From: CBDEFX01 sp965237635
Lineage (GTDB): Bacteria > Chloroflexota > Dehalococcoidia > Lucifugimonadales > CAUZJF01
NCBI GenBank assembly: GCA_965237635.1
Contig: CBDEFX010000002.1
Location: 2,108,001 to 2,172,000, forward strand
Reading direction: 5' to 3'
DNA: 64,000 nt
The stretch's first letter is position 1. Each line of letters starts with the position of its first letter. Positions 8,961 to 17,733 of this stretch are shown one piece after another. The position numbers and the translations under genes are program-made. The notes beneath the pieces were generated by a model. The model was given only the letters and a program-made list of their open reading frames with translations. It searched no databases and was not told the origin of the DNA.

Positions 8961-10685
8961 CCCGAATCCACCGAAGGACACCGATGGACGGCGTGAGGAA
9001 AGCGGAAGGGGGGGGTGAGGGAGCTACAGGGGAAATAGCCTGGGTTCCATTTGGGGTAGGGAGGTCGGCGGACGGTCTTCATCGCCGCACAGGGGCCCCT
9101 ATGGCCGTCTGCGGGAGCTGCGATGCGCGGGATGGCGAGAGAATACGCAGCAGGGAACTCTCTCGGACCGGGCTGGCACGAGTCTGCGGGGATCTTCGGT
9201 TGTCCGGTGGGTGGGTGGGTCGGTCGCCGACGGTGCCGTCAGGCCGGGAGTGGAATGGCTCGCAGCCGGGCCAAGGCGCGGCTGAACTTCTCAGCCCAAG
9301 GCCAGCGATCCGGAAGATGCAGGGTCAACCGGCGTGCCGAGCGGGTGAGCCGTCCGGCCAGGGAGAAGAACCGCCGCCGGAGGGTCTTGGTGGTGGCTAT
9401 CCGCTCTCCCAGACCGATCCGCGCCGTCCAGCGGGCCAGGTTGTGGGCCATCGTCTGGACGGCCAGCCAGGCGCCGTTGGCGGCGAAGCGGCCCGAGGGG
9501 AGATGGTTCAGCCCGACGCCGTACTTGAGGTCGCGTATGGCATTCTCGATCTCGGCGTGGCGGCGATGGTCAGCCTCCAGTTCGAGCAACTCCCCGTCCC
9601 GGTCGGTGATGAAGCCATGATAGCTGTATTTGGCGAAGAGGGCCAGTTGGGAACCGGGCGTCGGCTTCACCCGCCGGACGATGAGCCGTACCGGCGCGGC
9701 GTCCGCCTCGGCCTGGAAGGGGGTGCAGGTGGTCTCGGCCACATCGGCGGCACCGTCCATCCAGTAAGGAATCGGCGTCCAGGCATCTTCGGGTATCGCC
9801 TCGATGAGATTGTGCAGGCTTTTGTGCTGGCGGATGGTGATGGAGAAGCGGACATCCATCTTGCGGCAGACGGATACCACGCCATGAGTGTAGAACCCGC
9901 TGTCGGCCCGTAGCGTGAGTCGTCCGTCGGCCCCGGCGTAGCGCACCCGTCCCACCGTCTCCCGCAGGAAGTGGGCGGCGCCGCGGGCGGTGTTGGCCCG
10001 GCCCTCGCGCAGCCGGGACATCAGCACGTCTCCGGTGCCGGCGGCGATGGCCGGCAGCGGGTGGTAGCCCCGCTTGCCGGTATAGCCGTGGTGGCGGGCG
10101 CCCTCCTTGGCCAGTCCGTAGGTCTCGCAGATGGTGGAGTCCAGGTCAATGGTCAGGGGCCCGTCGCCGGGTCCCGCCCCGGCCTGCCAAGCCAGGGCCA
10201 GCAACTCGCGGCTCACCCGGTCGAGTTGACGGACGTGGCCCCACCGGAAGCTGCACAGGAAGGTGCCCAGGGTGGATGGCGCCTTGACCGTGCCGCCCAG
10301 GGTGCAGGCCGTCCCCCCGGTGCGCAACACATCGGCGTCGTCAATGCAGTCGCCCCCAGCCAGCGCAGACGCCACCAGCGTCATCATCTTGTCGCTCGTG
10401 TTCGCCCGCCCCGGGGCATCGCCCAGGTCGAGGCGCTGCCGGACGAGTTCGGGCAGGCCGAGGTGCCGCGCCAGGGTGGCCGGAAGGAGCAGCCCGGCAT
10501 TGGCCACCAAGCGGCGGTCGTCGAAGGTGATTTGGATCCGGTCGGGGTGGTTGCGTGGCAGCATCTACTGGGTGCTCCTTTTCCGGGGCCGTTTTTTTGC
10601 TACAAAACCATTATCCCAGAAGCACAGGAGCACCTTCTTGCCGCCTCAGGACGCTAACCCGACGCCCTCCTTCGGTGGATTCGGG
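8961..10685 (-). mobile_element. IS1380-family element, copy 1, inserted in recN
   Basis: About 1725 bp bounded by inverted repeats: CCCGAATCCACCGAAGGA at the left, its reverse complement at the right. TTAG lies on both sides (8957-8960, and 10687-10690 after one extra C), consistent with the 4-bp target duplication of this family. A non-coding left part of about 280 bp precedes the transposase stop. The right part (10565-10685) holds an upstream region with inverted GGTGCTCC/GGAGCACC arms and a GATAAT-like -10 for the transposase. Confidence 0.9.
9239..10564 (-). CDS. IS1380-family transposase (copy 1)
   Basis: 441 residues, full length. It has the N-terminal LARHLGLPELV segment, the first catalytic Asp region LTIDLDSTICETYG, the GYTGKRGYHPL motif of the family, the second Asp region LRADSGFY and a C-terminal ENAIRDLKYG segment with the catalytic Glu. 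It differs from copies 2 and 3 by only a few residues (for example LCSF for LRSF and LALAW for LARAW), so the copies spread recently. GGAGC lies upstream of the ATG. It appears intact. Confidence 0.93.
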   Translation of the reverse strand: MLPRNHPDRIQITFDDRRLVANAGLLLPATLARHLGLPELVRQRLDLGDAPGRANTSDKMMTLVASALAGGDCIDDADVLRTGGTACTLGGTVKAPSTLGTFLCSFRWGHVRQLDRVSRELLALAWQAGAGPGDGPLTIDLDSTICETYGLAKEGARHHGYTGKRGYHPLPAIAAGTGDVLMSRLREGRANTARGAAHFLRETVGRVRYAGADGRLTLRADSGFYTHGVVSVCRKMDVRFSITIRQHKSLHNLIEAIPEDAWTPIPYWMDGAADVAETTCTPFQAEADAAPVRLIVRRVKPTPGSQLALFAKYSYHGFITDRDGELLELEADHRRHAEIENAIRDLKYGVGLNHLPSGRFAANGAWLAVQTMAHNLARWTARIGLGERIATTKTLRRRFFSLAGRLTRSARRLTLHLPDRWPWAEKFSRALARLRAIPLPA

Positions 10686-11199
10686 CTTAGGTGGAGAAGG
10701 TGTTAGGTGCTTCGCCTTCAACAGCACAGGTATAGACTCCGTGGAATTCTTGATCTCGCTGAACCTGGGCGAACCGCCACGGCCCCTGGCCAAGATCGCC
10801 TCTGGGGGAGAGGCCGCCAGGCTGATGCTTGCCATAAAGACCATCCTGTCCACCGCCGACCGGATTCAATCTTGGTGTTCGACGAGGTAGATGCGGGTAT
10901 AGGAGGTCGAATCGGGAGTGTTCTGGGTCAGAAGCTATGGGGTCTGTCCAGAAGCCATCAGGTGCTGTGCGTAACCCATCTCCCGCAGATAGCGTGCTAC
11001 GCCGAACGCCACGCCAAGGTCATAAAACTTGCCTCACATGACAGAACCAAGACCTCTGTGGAGATTCTGGCCGACGAGGCCAAGGTAACTGAGCTTAGTC
11101 AGATGCTCGGCTCCGACAGCGGTGTAACCCGCAGCAATGCCCTAGAGATGCTGGAGCAGGCGGTGAGGTGGAAGGAGAGCCGAGGAAAAGTCACTTAAA

Positions 11200-11580
11200 G
11201 TGGGTAGTCGAATCGTCATGGCAGGTGTCGCTGTGTTGATGGCTGTGGCGTCTACATCCTGCGAACCAGTCACCGACGCTGGCGTGAGATATGTGGCGAT
11301 AGCGGAAGACGGAACCGTCGTTGCGACGATGGCCGAGTATATAATCGGGAGTCTGGAGTCAATGCAATCTGCCATGACCAGTGATGGTGGACGTACATGG
11401 ACCAACGCCGATAAGACCTATCGGAAAGCGGGGAACGAGAGCGTGCAGATCCCCAGAGGCATCTACGCAATTCAGAGTGCCCGCGTAGACCTCGTTTCTG
11501 AGGATAGCGTGGACTCTGGTCTTGCCCCAGATCTCTCCTGCGGGGCTGGCGATACCCTCGTCGTTGAGAGTGCGGGCTGA
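11200..11580 (+). CDS. Truncated lipoprotein with a foreign C-terminus
   Basis: The GTG at 11200 follows the recN stop by one base. The N-terminus has a positive residue, a hydrophobic stretch (MAGVAVLMAVA) and a Cys at residue 21, a plausible but non-canonical lipobox, then a beta-rich segment with SDGGRTWT, a motif frequent in sialidase or BNR-repeat proteins. From about residue 85 the sequence is the antisense of a serine-recombinase fragment on the other strand, so the original protein has been cut and the last 40 residues are junk. Probably non-functional. Confidence 0.5.
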   Translation: MGSRIVMAGVAVLMAVASTSCEPVTDAGVRYVAIAEDGTVVATMAEYIIGSLESMQSAMTSDGGRTWTNADKTYRKAGNESVQIPRGIYAIQSARVDLVSEDSVDSGLAPDLSCGAGDTLVVESAG

Positions 11581-11590
11581 CAGACGACTG
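11450..11590 (-). pseudogene. Serine-recombinase fragment (Recombinase domain)
   Basis: The minus strand encodes ARTLNDEGIASPAGEIW followed by HAILRNEVYAGTL, the hallmark of the Recombinase domain that follows the resolvase domain in large serine recombinases (compare IACMLNEKRIPSKTGKLW in the intact recombinase at 13269-14798). Only about 45 residues remain. It overlaps and truncates the lipoprotein gene. It may be a footprint of an earlier integrated element. Confidence 0.6.
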
Positions 11591-11685
11591 GCGTGCGAAG
11601 GGTTGGGCAGCACAAAGTAGACACGAGACGAGCAGCGTCTGTAGCGGAGCGCTATGGGTCTTGCGCCGGGTAGTCGACGGCGGAG

Positions 11686-12965
11686 GTCACGTCCCGTCAA
11701 GTGGTGTAAGAGTGCGTCATCCTGCTGATGTTGTCTAAGCCGCAGTCGTTTCTGCGGGTTCGGCCCCTGCAAGAGCTTCATTGAAGGTGAGAACGGTGGG
11801 TGTGAGGTATCGACGGCCGACGGCCCATTCGTCGTGCTGTTCAGCGAGAACGGCGCCAACCAGGCGACGCACGGCTGGTCGGTTAGGGAAGATGCCCACG
11901 ACATCGGTGCGACGTCTGATCTCCTTGTTGAGACGCCTCCAGGGGGTTGTTGGACCAGATCTTCTTCCAGTGGGCGACAGGGAAGCTGGAGAAGGCCAGG
12001 ATATCGGGTCCAGCCTCGTCCAGTAGAGAGGCCACCTGAGGGAACCGGTCTCCGAGTTGATCGGTCACCCTATCGAGTTGGGCGTGTACCTCATCGGGGG
12101 AGGGTTGCTGGTAGATGGTGCGGACCATGGTGGCCATCCATGGTTGGACTCTTCTGGGTACCCGAGTGAGCAGGTTGGTCATGAAGTGGGTGCGGCACCG
12201 TTGCCAGCTGGCTCCGCCGAAGACTGCGGCGATGGCGCCGCGGAGTCCCTGATGAGCGTCCGATACCACCAGCTCCACCCCGCTGAGGCCCCTGGCGGAC
12301 AGCGAGCGTAGGAAGGCCAGCCAGAAGGCGCCGTCTTCACTGGTACCCACGTCCATCCCAATGATCTCCCGCTTGCCCTCGCCATTGACGGCCGTCGCCA
12401 CCACCACGCTGACGTTGACGATCCTGCCGTCCTCCCTGACCTTCTGGGTCAGTGCGTCCAGCCACAGGTAGGGGTAGGGTCCACCGTCCAGCGGACGGCC
12501 CAGGAAGCCATCCACCACCACGTCCAGTTCCTGACAGATACGCGACACCTGGCTCTTGGAGATACCCTCACACCCCAGGGCCTTGACCAGGTCATCCACC
12601 CGCCTTGTGGATACCCCTTCCACGTAGGCCTGCTGAATGACCGCCAGCAGAGCTCGCTCGCTGCGACGCCGTGGCTCCAGCAGGCTCGGGAAGTAGCTCC
12701 CCTCTCGAAGCTTCGGGATGTGCAGCTCCATAGTCCCCACACGGGTATCCCACGCCCGGGACCGATACCCGTTGCGCTGGGTCACCCGCTCAGGGCTGCG
12801 TTCTCCATACTCAGCACCGATCCTCGATGACACCTCCGCATCCATGATCCCCTCTACCAGCACTCTCAGAGCCTCCCGTAGGAAGTCCACGTCACCGTCC
12901 ATTCCCCCCTTGCGTAACAACTCCAGCAGGTCCATCCTTTCCTTGACCACCGTTGTCCTCCTTGT
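11686..12965 (-). mobile_element. IS256-family element, copy 1, 5' end lost
   Basis: The left end carries the terminal sequence GGTCACGTCCCGTCAAGTGG, the reverse complement of the right ends of the copies at 44379-45741 and 50312-51615. Homology at the other end stops at the AAGGAGGACAACGG ribosome site, upstream of which the sequence is unrelated, so the second inverted repeat is missing. Confidence 0.8.
11735..12950 (-). pseudogene. IS256-family (mutator-type) transposase, frameshifted
   Basis: The GTG at 12950 behind GGAGGACAAC starts a mutator-type transposase nearly identical to the intact copy at 44477-45691 through residue ~340. It contains YLWLDALTQKVR with the first catalytic Asp and VVSDAHQGLRGAI with the second. 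Near 11935 one extra G (GGAGGCG for GGAGCG) shifts the frame, so the last ~65 residues ([13 protein letters not shown] to the TAG at 11735-11737) are out of frame. The C-terminal region is also more diverged than in the other copies, suggesting it is the oldest of the three. Confidence 0.85.
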
Positions 12966-13268
12966 AATATCTTCGTCAAGACTCCACCTTCTCCTCAGCA
13001 TCCTCTAAGGACGGGAAGCAGTTCTCGTTCAGGCACTCCTGACGGAAATGCCCGTTGACAGTTGAGATTAGTGATACGAATCGGCCGACCCGTCATTGCT
13101 ATTTGGAACAGACCATGGGAGCCGTTCACCGTGATGCTGCCAGCGCAAGCAGCTTCCTGACTTTCCACGCGCGTACTGGACCTATCAAAGGAAAAGCCCC
13201 CGCCGTGTCAGCAGGGGCTTAGCAACTCCATTCTTCGGGTGGGACAGGGAGTAGGGCCGATTACACCG
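12966..13268. other. Intergenic stretch between IS256 copy 1 and the serine recombinase
   Basis: About 300 bases with no credible ORF. It contains the recombinase terminator at 13194-13220 and otherwise nothing recognisable. It may include one boundary of the recombinase-bearing element. Confidence 0.5.
13190..13220 (-). terminator. Rho-independent terminator of the serine recombinase gene
   Basis: On the minus strand AAGCCCC, a 13-base loop and GGGGCTT form a perfect 7-bp stem followed by TTCCTTT. It lies about 50 bases after the recombinase TAG. Confidence 0.75.
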
Positions 13269-14798
13269 CTAGTGTGAACCTGATGATGGCTGAATAGTCG
13301 TTGCACCGGGGTCGATCGCCAAAGTCACCGACAGGTCGTCTCGTGTAGCTTCAACCTTGACCCCGAAGGCCGCGAACGTTGCCCTCTTTCCCTCTTGGTC
13401 CAGGTTGTCGAGTCCCTCCGCCAGCCGCCTGCAGTACTCGGCGATTCGTTCCGCAGCATGCACCGCGTCGTCCTTCTTTTTCTGCTGGTCCTCCAACATG
13501 CCGAGCTCCCGTGCCATCTCGTCGCAACGCAGCTTCAATGGGCCGATCCGGTTCTCCAAGAGTTCTAGGTCGATCATGTCCTTCTGGCGCAGATCGATGA
13601 GAATGCCTTGCTGCTTCTTCAGGTCCGCTAGGTCACGGCGGAGCTTGGTCATCCTCTCGGCCAGGTCTCCGTCGCCCGTTTGGGCATAGCGTTGTACCTG
13701 CCGGCTGACTACCTCAGGTTGCCGGATGGTCCTTGAGACCATCTCCCACACCGTTCTTTCCAGCCGGTCCGCCCTGATGTTACGCGCATCGCAGGTGGCT
13801 GGTCTTTCCGCCCTGGGTCTGGTGCTTATGCATCGATAGTACCGGTACCCGCGAGCCTGCATGCTGCCCACCGCTGGGCTTCCGCACTTCCCGCACTTGG
13901 TGAAGCCCGTCATCATATAGCGGGGGCCCTTTCCTTTCCACCTTGACGGTCTTGCAGCCAGGCGTTCCTGCACGGCCTCGAAGAAACCCGCGGTGATGAG
14001 TTGCGGGGTGAAGCCCTCGACCAGAATCGCCTCTGAGTCGGGCTTCTTGGTGACTTCCTTCTTGCCACCCTTCACACTGCGGTGGCGGAATCTGCCATAG
14101 TATTGGACCCCTGTGTAGGCCAGGTTCTTCAGGGTCTTTTTCACGCGGTCTTGACTCCACAACTTCCCGGTTTTGGAGGGTATCCTTTTCTCGTTCAACA
14201 TGCAGGCAATTCGATACATACTGATGCCTTCCGAGGCCCACTGGAACACCATCCGGACCACATCGGCCTCCGTTTCGTTGATGACCCTTCGCCGCAGAGC
14301 GGGGTCGTAGTCGTACCCGTACAGGCCTATCCCGCCGGTGGCGGGCATGCGGCCGTCCTTGGCAGCCTGTTCCTTGCCGCGCATCGTGCGTTCCATGAGT
14401 TGGAGCCGCTCCCTCTGCGCCGCGTATCCCATGAAGTAGGTCAAGAGTTGACCTTCAGGAGAGGTGTCCGATGGTCCCCTGACGAATTCCAGGCTGACGC
14501 CGGCATCAATGAACACGCTTTGGATGTTGAGCAGATCCAGCGGATTCCGGGAGAGGCGATCGTAGTCATAGACAATCACAATGTCCACCTCCCGGTTCTG
14601 CACGGCTTGGAGCATCAGGTTTAGGCCCGGTCTGTCTATGTATGCGCCCGACTCCATCTCGCGCCAGATGTGTTGGGGGTCGACCTGGTAGCCCAGCTCG
14701 ATTGCCTTCAGCCGGGCTTGCTCCTCCTGGGTTTCCAGGGAGGTTCCTTCCTCTCCCTGCTTGACGGTGCTGGTCCTGACATAAATTCCTGCAATCAT
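13269..14798 (-). CDS. Large serine recombinase (integrase/resolvase family)
   Basis: 509 residues from the ATG at 14798, chosen for GGAGAAG just upstream; an in-frame start at 14837 would add 13 residues. The N-terminal catalytic domain shows YVRTSTVKQ with the nucleophile at Ser10, then VYDYDRLSRNPLDL. A Recombinase domain follows (IACMLNEKRIPS, about residues 200-225). A zinc-ribbon region has Cys pairs (KCGKCGSPAVG, then CDAR) near residues 310-350, and a Leu/Lys-rich coiled coil fills residues 380-470. Large serine recombinases integrate or excise phages and mobile elements, or act in gene rearrangement, by site-specific exchange at short att sites. No second subunit is seen. The gene lies downstream of the unknown ORF 14853-15359 by 54 bases and probably shares its transcript. 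Confidence 0.92.
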   Translation of the reverse strand: MIAGIYVRTSTVKQGEEGTSLETQEEQARLKAIELGYQVDPQHIWREMESGAYIDRPGLNLMLQAVQNREVDIVIVYDYDRLSRNPLDLLNIQSVFIDAGVSLEFVRGPSDTSPEGQLLTYFMGYAAQRERLQLMERTMRGKEQAAKDGRMPATGGIGLYGYDYDPALRRRVINETEADVVRMVFQWASEGISMYRIACMLNEKRIPSKTGKLWSQDRVKKTLKNLAYTGVQYYGRFRHRSVKGGKKEVTKKPDSEAILVEGFTPQLITAGFFEAVQERLAARPSRWKGKGPRYMMTGFTKCGKCGSPAVGSMQARGYRYYRCISTRPRAERPATCDARNIRADRLERTVWEMVSRTIRQPEVVSRQVQRYAQTGDGDLAERMTKLRRDLADLKKQQGILIDLRQKDMIDLELLENRIGPLKLRCDEMARELGMLEDQQKKKDDAVHAAERIAEYCRRLAEGLDNLDQEGKRATFAAFGVKVEATRDDLSVTLAIDPGATTIQPSSGSH

Positions 14799-14852
14799 GA
14801 CTTCTCCTAAATCTCTTGAGTTTTTGGGAATGTACAAAAGAAAGGCGAGGGA

Positions 14853-15359
14853 TCAAGGGTCACCGGAGAGCGGACATTTTCCCGCGGCTGGGGAAATCCC
14901 CCCCGGGGCGACGCCCGCCGGTCCCCGCGGAGTCCTTGGTACGGGGGCCCTCGTTCCAGGCCCGGTGCCATCGTCCATGGGCCAGGACTGCGTCCACCGG
15001 CCAGAGAGCATATCGTAGATCCACTTGGCCAGGCGTCCGTCGTCGTGCCCTCTGCCCACGACAATGAGTCTTTCCCACGGGAACGCGGCTCCCGGGGTCC
15101 ACCCACTGTCGCAGTGAATGCTTCCTGAGACCTTTGGGGTACGGTCCGGGGATGGCGGAGTATCCCGCCTACAGGGGTTGTGAGGGGAGTTGCCCAAGTC
15201 GGCATCTGCAGGCGATTGCGCCCCGGAGTCGTCTCCATTATTATGGAGATATGCCATCTGGGGTTGAGCCTCCGATTGGCTTGAGGTCGCGGTTGGGCCA
15301 TCAATCCGCCGCGGCCTTTCCCTTTCGTCCACTTCCTCCGGGCTGGCTCTGGTATCCAT
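14853..15359 (-). CDS. Hypothetical protein upstream of the serine recombinase
   Basis: 168 residues. The ATG at 15359 follows a strong ribosome site (TAGGAGG, seven bases before the start), the main reason to believe it. The N-terminal 60 residues are acidic, polar and probably disordered. A central stretch, LIVVGRGHDDGRLAKWIYD, looks like a small folded segment. The tail is Gly/Pro-rich. I recognise no family. Position and spacing suggest a directionality factor or accessory protein of the recombinase, but there is no motif to support that. Alternative long frames overlap on the same strand without a ribosome site. Confidence 0.5.
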   Translation of the reverse strand: MDTRASPEEVDERERPRRIDGPTATSSQSEAQPQMAYLHNNGDDSGAQSPADADLGNSPHNPCRRDTPPSPDRTPKVSGSIHCDSGWTPGAAFPWERLIVVGRGHDDGRLAKWIYDMLSGRWTQSWPMDDGTGPGTRAPVPRTPRGPAGVAPGGISPAAGKCPLSGDP

Positions 15360-15402
15360 AAGTTACCTCCTAGCTGAATAATTTTCTCCCCGGGTCCTCC
15401 TC

Positions 15403-15437
15403 GAGCAGGCCAACTCTCTCGGTCGCTTGGCCTGCTC
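15403..15437. promoter_or_regulatory. Perfect 11-bp inverted repeat upstream of the recombinase operon
   Basis: GAGCAGGCCAA and TTGGCCTGCTC are exact reverse complements separated by 13 bases. It lies 44 bases upstream of the ATG at 15359. There is no T-run after it on either strand, so an operator or recombinase binding/attachment site is more likely than a terminator. Confidence 0.5.
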
Positions 15438-15690
15438 TTCACCCGCATGTGAAGAACCGACTCGCAACAGTGGAAGAGGTCATGGGCGTCTTCGTTCTCT
15501 GCGCTGTTCCCAAATGCGCCTTGAGCACGGTAAAGGCGCCGAGGCTGCATAGCGGAATAATCCGGGTGACCCATGCACCAGCAGGTGTAGAGCCGGACAA
15601 CCTCTTCCAGCGCCGTTCCTTGAACCCCAATTCGAGGCTTGGCGTAACCATGGCACCTAAGTCGGATTCAATGTGTGGAATGGCACACTC

Positions 15691-16081
15691 CTAACCCGTT
15701 TCATCGCTTGGAGGCATCAAAAAGTCCATCGTTACGGTATGGGGAGTGCCTATGGTCCTAGCCTGCAGTCTTTTGTTGCCTTGGGCATTGACCTCCAGCT
15801 CAAATCCCGCGTCCCACAACCTGGCGCCCAGCCCTCGATAGCGCTCTCGATTCGAGACGGCCACCGTCTAGCCCCATGTCCAGATCCGTCGTGCCCACGT
15901 GAGGCTTCAAGCAGACCGGCAGGTCTTCCTGGTCAATAAGGACACAGGGAACCGGCCCGCCGACCCCAACGGTCTCATCGAGCAGATCACCCGGCTTGGT
16001 TACCATGTAGAGGCATGGCCGGCGGACAAAGACCAGCTGCTCCATACCGCACCCGTCTCCGGTCGGTGGCTTAGATATCAT
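15691..16081 (-). pseudogene. AbiEii-like nucleotidyltransferase toxin relic, frameshifted
   Basis: The ATG at 16081 overlaps the end of the antitoxin-like gene by 11 bp, the typical layout of type IV toxin-antitoxin pairs. The first frame reaches the nucleotidyltransferase motif HVGTTDLDMGL and then goes out of frame near 15868. The following frame continues with NRERYRGLGARLWDAGFE and a third-Asp strand TVTMDFLMPP before a TAG at 15691. The toxin family transfers nucleotides to a tRNA or protein target. With the frameshift and a short C-terminus this copy is unlikely to be toxic. Confidence 0.65.
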
Positions 16082-17135
16082 TCTTGCCTCCCCAGAGCAG
16101 CCGCCTCCGGAGTTCTGCAGCTGCGTCCGTTGATTCTTCGGGATGGTCCTTCAGGTCGACAATTGCCTGCACCGGATGGACGCAGGGTATACCGTCGACG
16201 GGCTCCGCTCCGTGGAAGACGCCCTCGTCGTTGGGGATCACCAGCCACGTGTTGGCTCCTGTAGCTTCCTCTCGGAAGCCGAGGTCCTTCTTCAGCCCCG
16301 GCGACGGGAGCGTGGAAATGTACACTGTGACCAGTTGGAATGGGGCGAAACGTGTCCACAGCCATGCTGCGGGGAGCGCAGTTGCTGCGTAGGACTCCTC
16401 TTTCTTAGACAAAGCTTCGGCGAGGGAGTGGATCAGAGCATCGCCCCCACCAGCCGAAACATGGCCGCGAATTACATGATGCCGGTCAAACCGGTAATCC
16501 CACAACCAAGCGTCGAGCAACGCGTCGGCGTCGACGACACTGATACCGTCTTCTCCTCGTTCAACGAGGCCGGTCTCCAAAAGTTTAGCCACTATGCGGC
16601 TGGTGTGACCCTCATTCAAACCTGTGCCGGATGCTAGATCGCGCTGCCTAACAGCCCTGGATGGGTCCATGAGCAGATGTCGTGCTATCCGAGAACCCCT
16701 TGGTCCGAATGCGCTCTCCGGCGGCCCAGGTCGCCGGAAGCGGTTGGGATTGCCCCGGTTTTGATAGAAGAAACCAGGAACGACGATTCTGGCATTTCCC
16801 GATAGGTCCAGCCAGGGTAGTCCGGCTTGCGCGCAGGCCTCCTGCCCTTCTGTAGTCATGTAGGGGACTGCCAAGAGTGGAATCATCTCAAGGGGCAACT
16901 TGCTCTGGATCATCTCCAATTGGTGAATGGCAGCTGCGACATGGCTCAATGAGCCTGACCTCTTCCATTCTAGGGCGAAGGAATGGCCCCTAATAGTGAC
17001 AACGGCATCCAAGTAACCACCGTCATTGATGGGAACTTCACGCCTAACATCCTCAGTTAGCTCGGGGATATCAAAGATTTCCGCGAGGCGCTCGAGCGCC
17101 AGCATGACGGCTATAGGTTCAAGTGGGATTCTCAT
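16071..17135 (-). CDS. AbiEi-like antitoxin/transcriptional regulator of a type IV toxin-antitoxin pair
   Basis: 354 residues from the ATG at 17135. An N-terminal segment with ALEWKRSG and DLSGNARI resembles the restriction-endonuclease-like fold seen in related regulators. The middle (MDPSRAVRQRDLASGTGLNEGHTSRIVAKLLETGLV, given here as residues ~165-200) is a winged helix-turn-helix. The C-terminal part has FHGAEPVDGIPCVHPVQAIVDL, a pattern of AbiEi-type antitoxins. The gene overlaps the toxin relic downstream. A palindrome lies on the start codon and a TATACT box only 8 bases before the ATG, so the mRNA is probably leaderless and self-repressed. It may persist as an orphan antitoxin or now serve as a plain regulator. 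Confidence 0.7.
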   Translation of the reverse strand: MRIPLEPIAVMLALERLAEIFDIPELTEDVRREVPINDGGYLDAVVTIRGHSFALEWKRSGSLSHVAAAIHQLEMIQSKLPLEMIPLLAVPYMTTEGQEACAQAGLPWLDLSGNARIVVPGFFYQNRGNPNRFRRPGPPESAFGPRGSRIARHLLMDPSRAVRQRDLASGTGLNEGHTSRIVAKLLETGLVERGEDGISVVDADALLDAWLWDYRFDRHHVIRGHVSAGGGDALIHSLAEALSKKEESYAATALPAAWLWTRFAPFQLVTVYISTLPSPGLKKDLGFREEATGANTWLVIPNDEGVFHGAEPVDGIPCVHPVQAIVDLKDHPEESTDAAAELRRRLLWGGKNDI

Positions 17136-17147
17136 ACTTGTAAGTAT
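17134..17147 (-). promoter_or_regulatory. Palindromic operator/promoter over the antitoxin start
   Basis: ATACTTGTAAGTAT is a perfect 6-2-6 palindrome covering the start codon and a TATACT -10-like hexamer of the antitoxin gene. This position is what autoregulation would need. Confidence 0.6.
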
Positions 17148-17369
17148 ACCATGCCATGCGAAACTGCGCAAGTTACATCATTGACCGAAGTTTAGTGGAA
17201 TAACCGTTGTATCTGAGGCACTCACCGTGGGAGGTGCTAACCTCTGCGGGTTCGTGAGGCCTCCGGCCCATATCGTGCCGTGGCAAGTGAAGCCACCCTA
17301 CATTCACGAAGCCCTACCAGCAGTATTTAGGGTGTCCCCGTTGCCTCACCGAGGAATGCTACTGAAATC

Positions 17370-17520
17370 TCAGCGCTCAGGACCACCGTCGACCAGCACC
17401 AATTCCCGCATTGGATGTTGGGCCGCCGGAGTTTCGTCGGATGCGGCATAGACCAGTTTGTGCGCCATGATGCCTCGCCATTCTTGCACCCTGCGTTGCA
17501 GCGTCCGCAGGTGGTCCGCA
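17370..17520 (-). pseudogene. IS21 IstA-like fragment in an otherwise empty stretch
   Basis: The minus strand reads LRTLQRRVQEWRGI, a segment found in IS21-family IstA transposases between the HTH and catalytic domains, then drifts into unrelated sequence and stops at 17370. The rest of 17148-17733 shows nothing I can support on either strand. Confidence 0.35.
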
Positions 17521-17733
17521 ACCTCGCCACCTTGACCCGGTTGGGAGCCATCGCGCCCATGGAGAGCGCGTGGGCCTGCCAGCGGCTGAACGCCATTGGC
17601 AACCCCATGACCACGGACTATGCCATCATCCACCCGATCAATGTCCTCACCACCAGTGAATTATCGTTACACCGTTGTCCTGCAGTCAAAGCTAGGAGAA
17701 TGGCTACCCCCAGTAACTCGGGCCATTCCGCGC

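Larger units (their letters stand above)
7684..11198 (+). pseudogene. recN: recN, DNA double-strand-break repair ATPase, frameshifted and split by an IS
   Basis: The ATG at 7684 opens the typical RecN N-terminus: MLRLLSVINFATID, the P-loop GETGAGKS, then HGQSQH and a coiled-coil arm. The frame shifts near 8785 (GQLSEARRH continues one frame over). The gene is interrupted at about 8956-8960 by an IS1380-family element and resumes at about 10690 with NSTGIDSVEFLIS and the signature ASGGE. It then loses one base near 10868 (DRI/ILVFDEVDAGIGG) and ends with the usual THLPQIA and SNALEMLEQA at a TAA. RecN is an SMC-like repair protein induced by DNA damage. Three lesions make this copy non-functional. 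A nine-base tandem duplication also adds GET just before the P-loop. Confidence 0.92.

Noticed and set aside
9971..10657. Long plus-strand ORFs opposite the IS1380 transposases (also at 19092 and 41029)
   Set aside because: They are antisense frames of a high-GC transposase gene, rich in Gly/Ala/Gln, without a ribosome site or homology.
14807..15574. 255-residue minus-strand ORF overlapping the hypothetical gene before the serine recombinase
   Set aside because: It lacks a ribosome site, while the overlapping 168-residue frame has TAGGAGG at ideal spacing.
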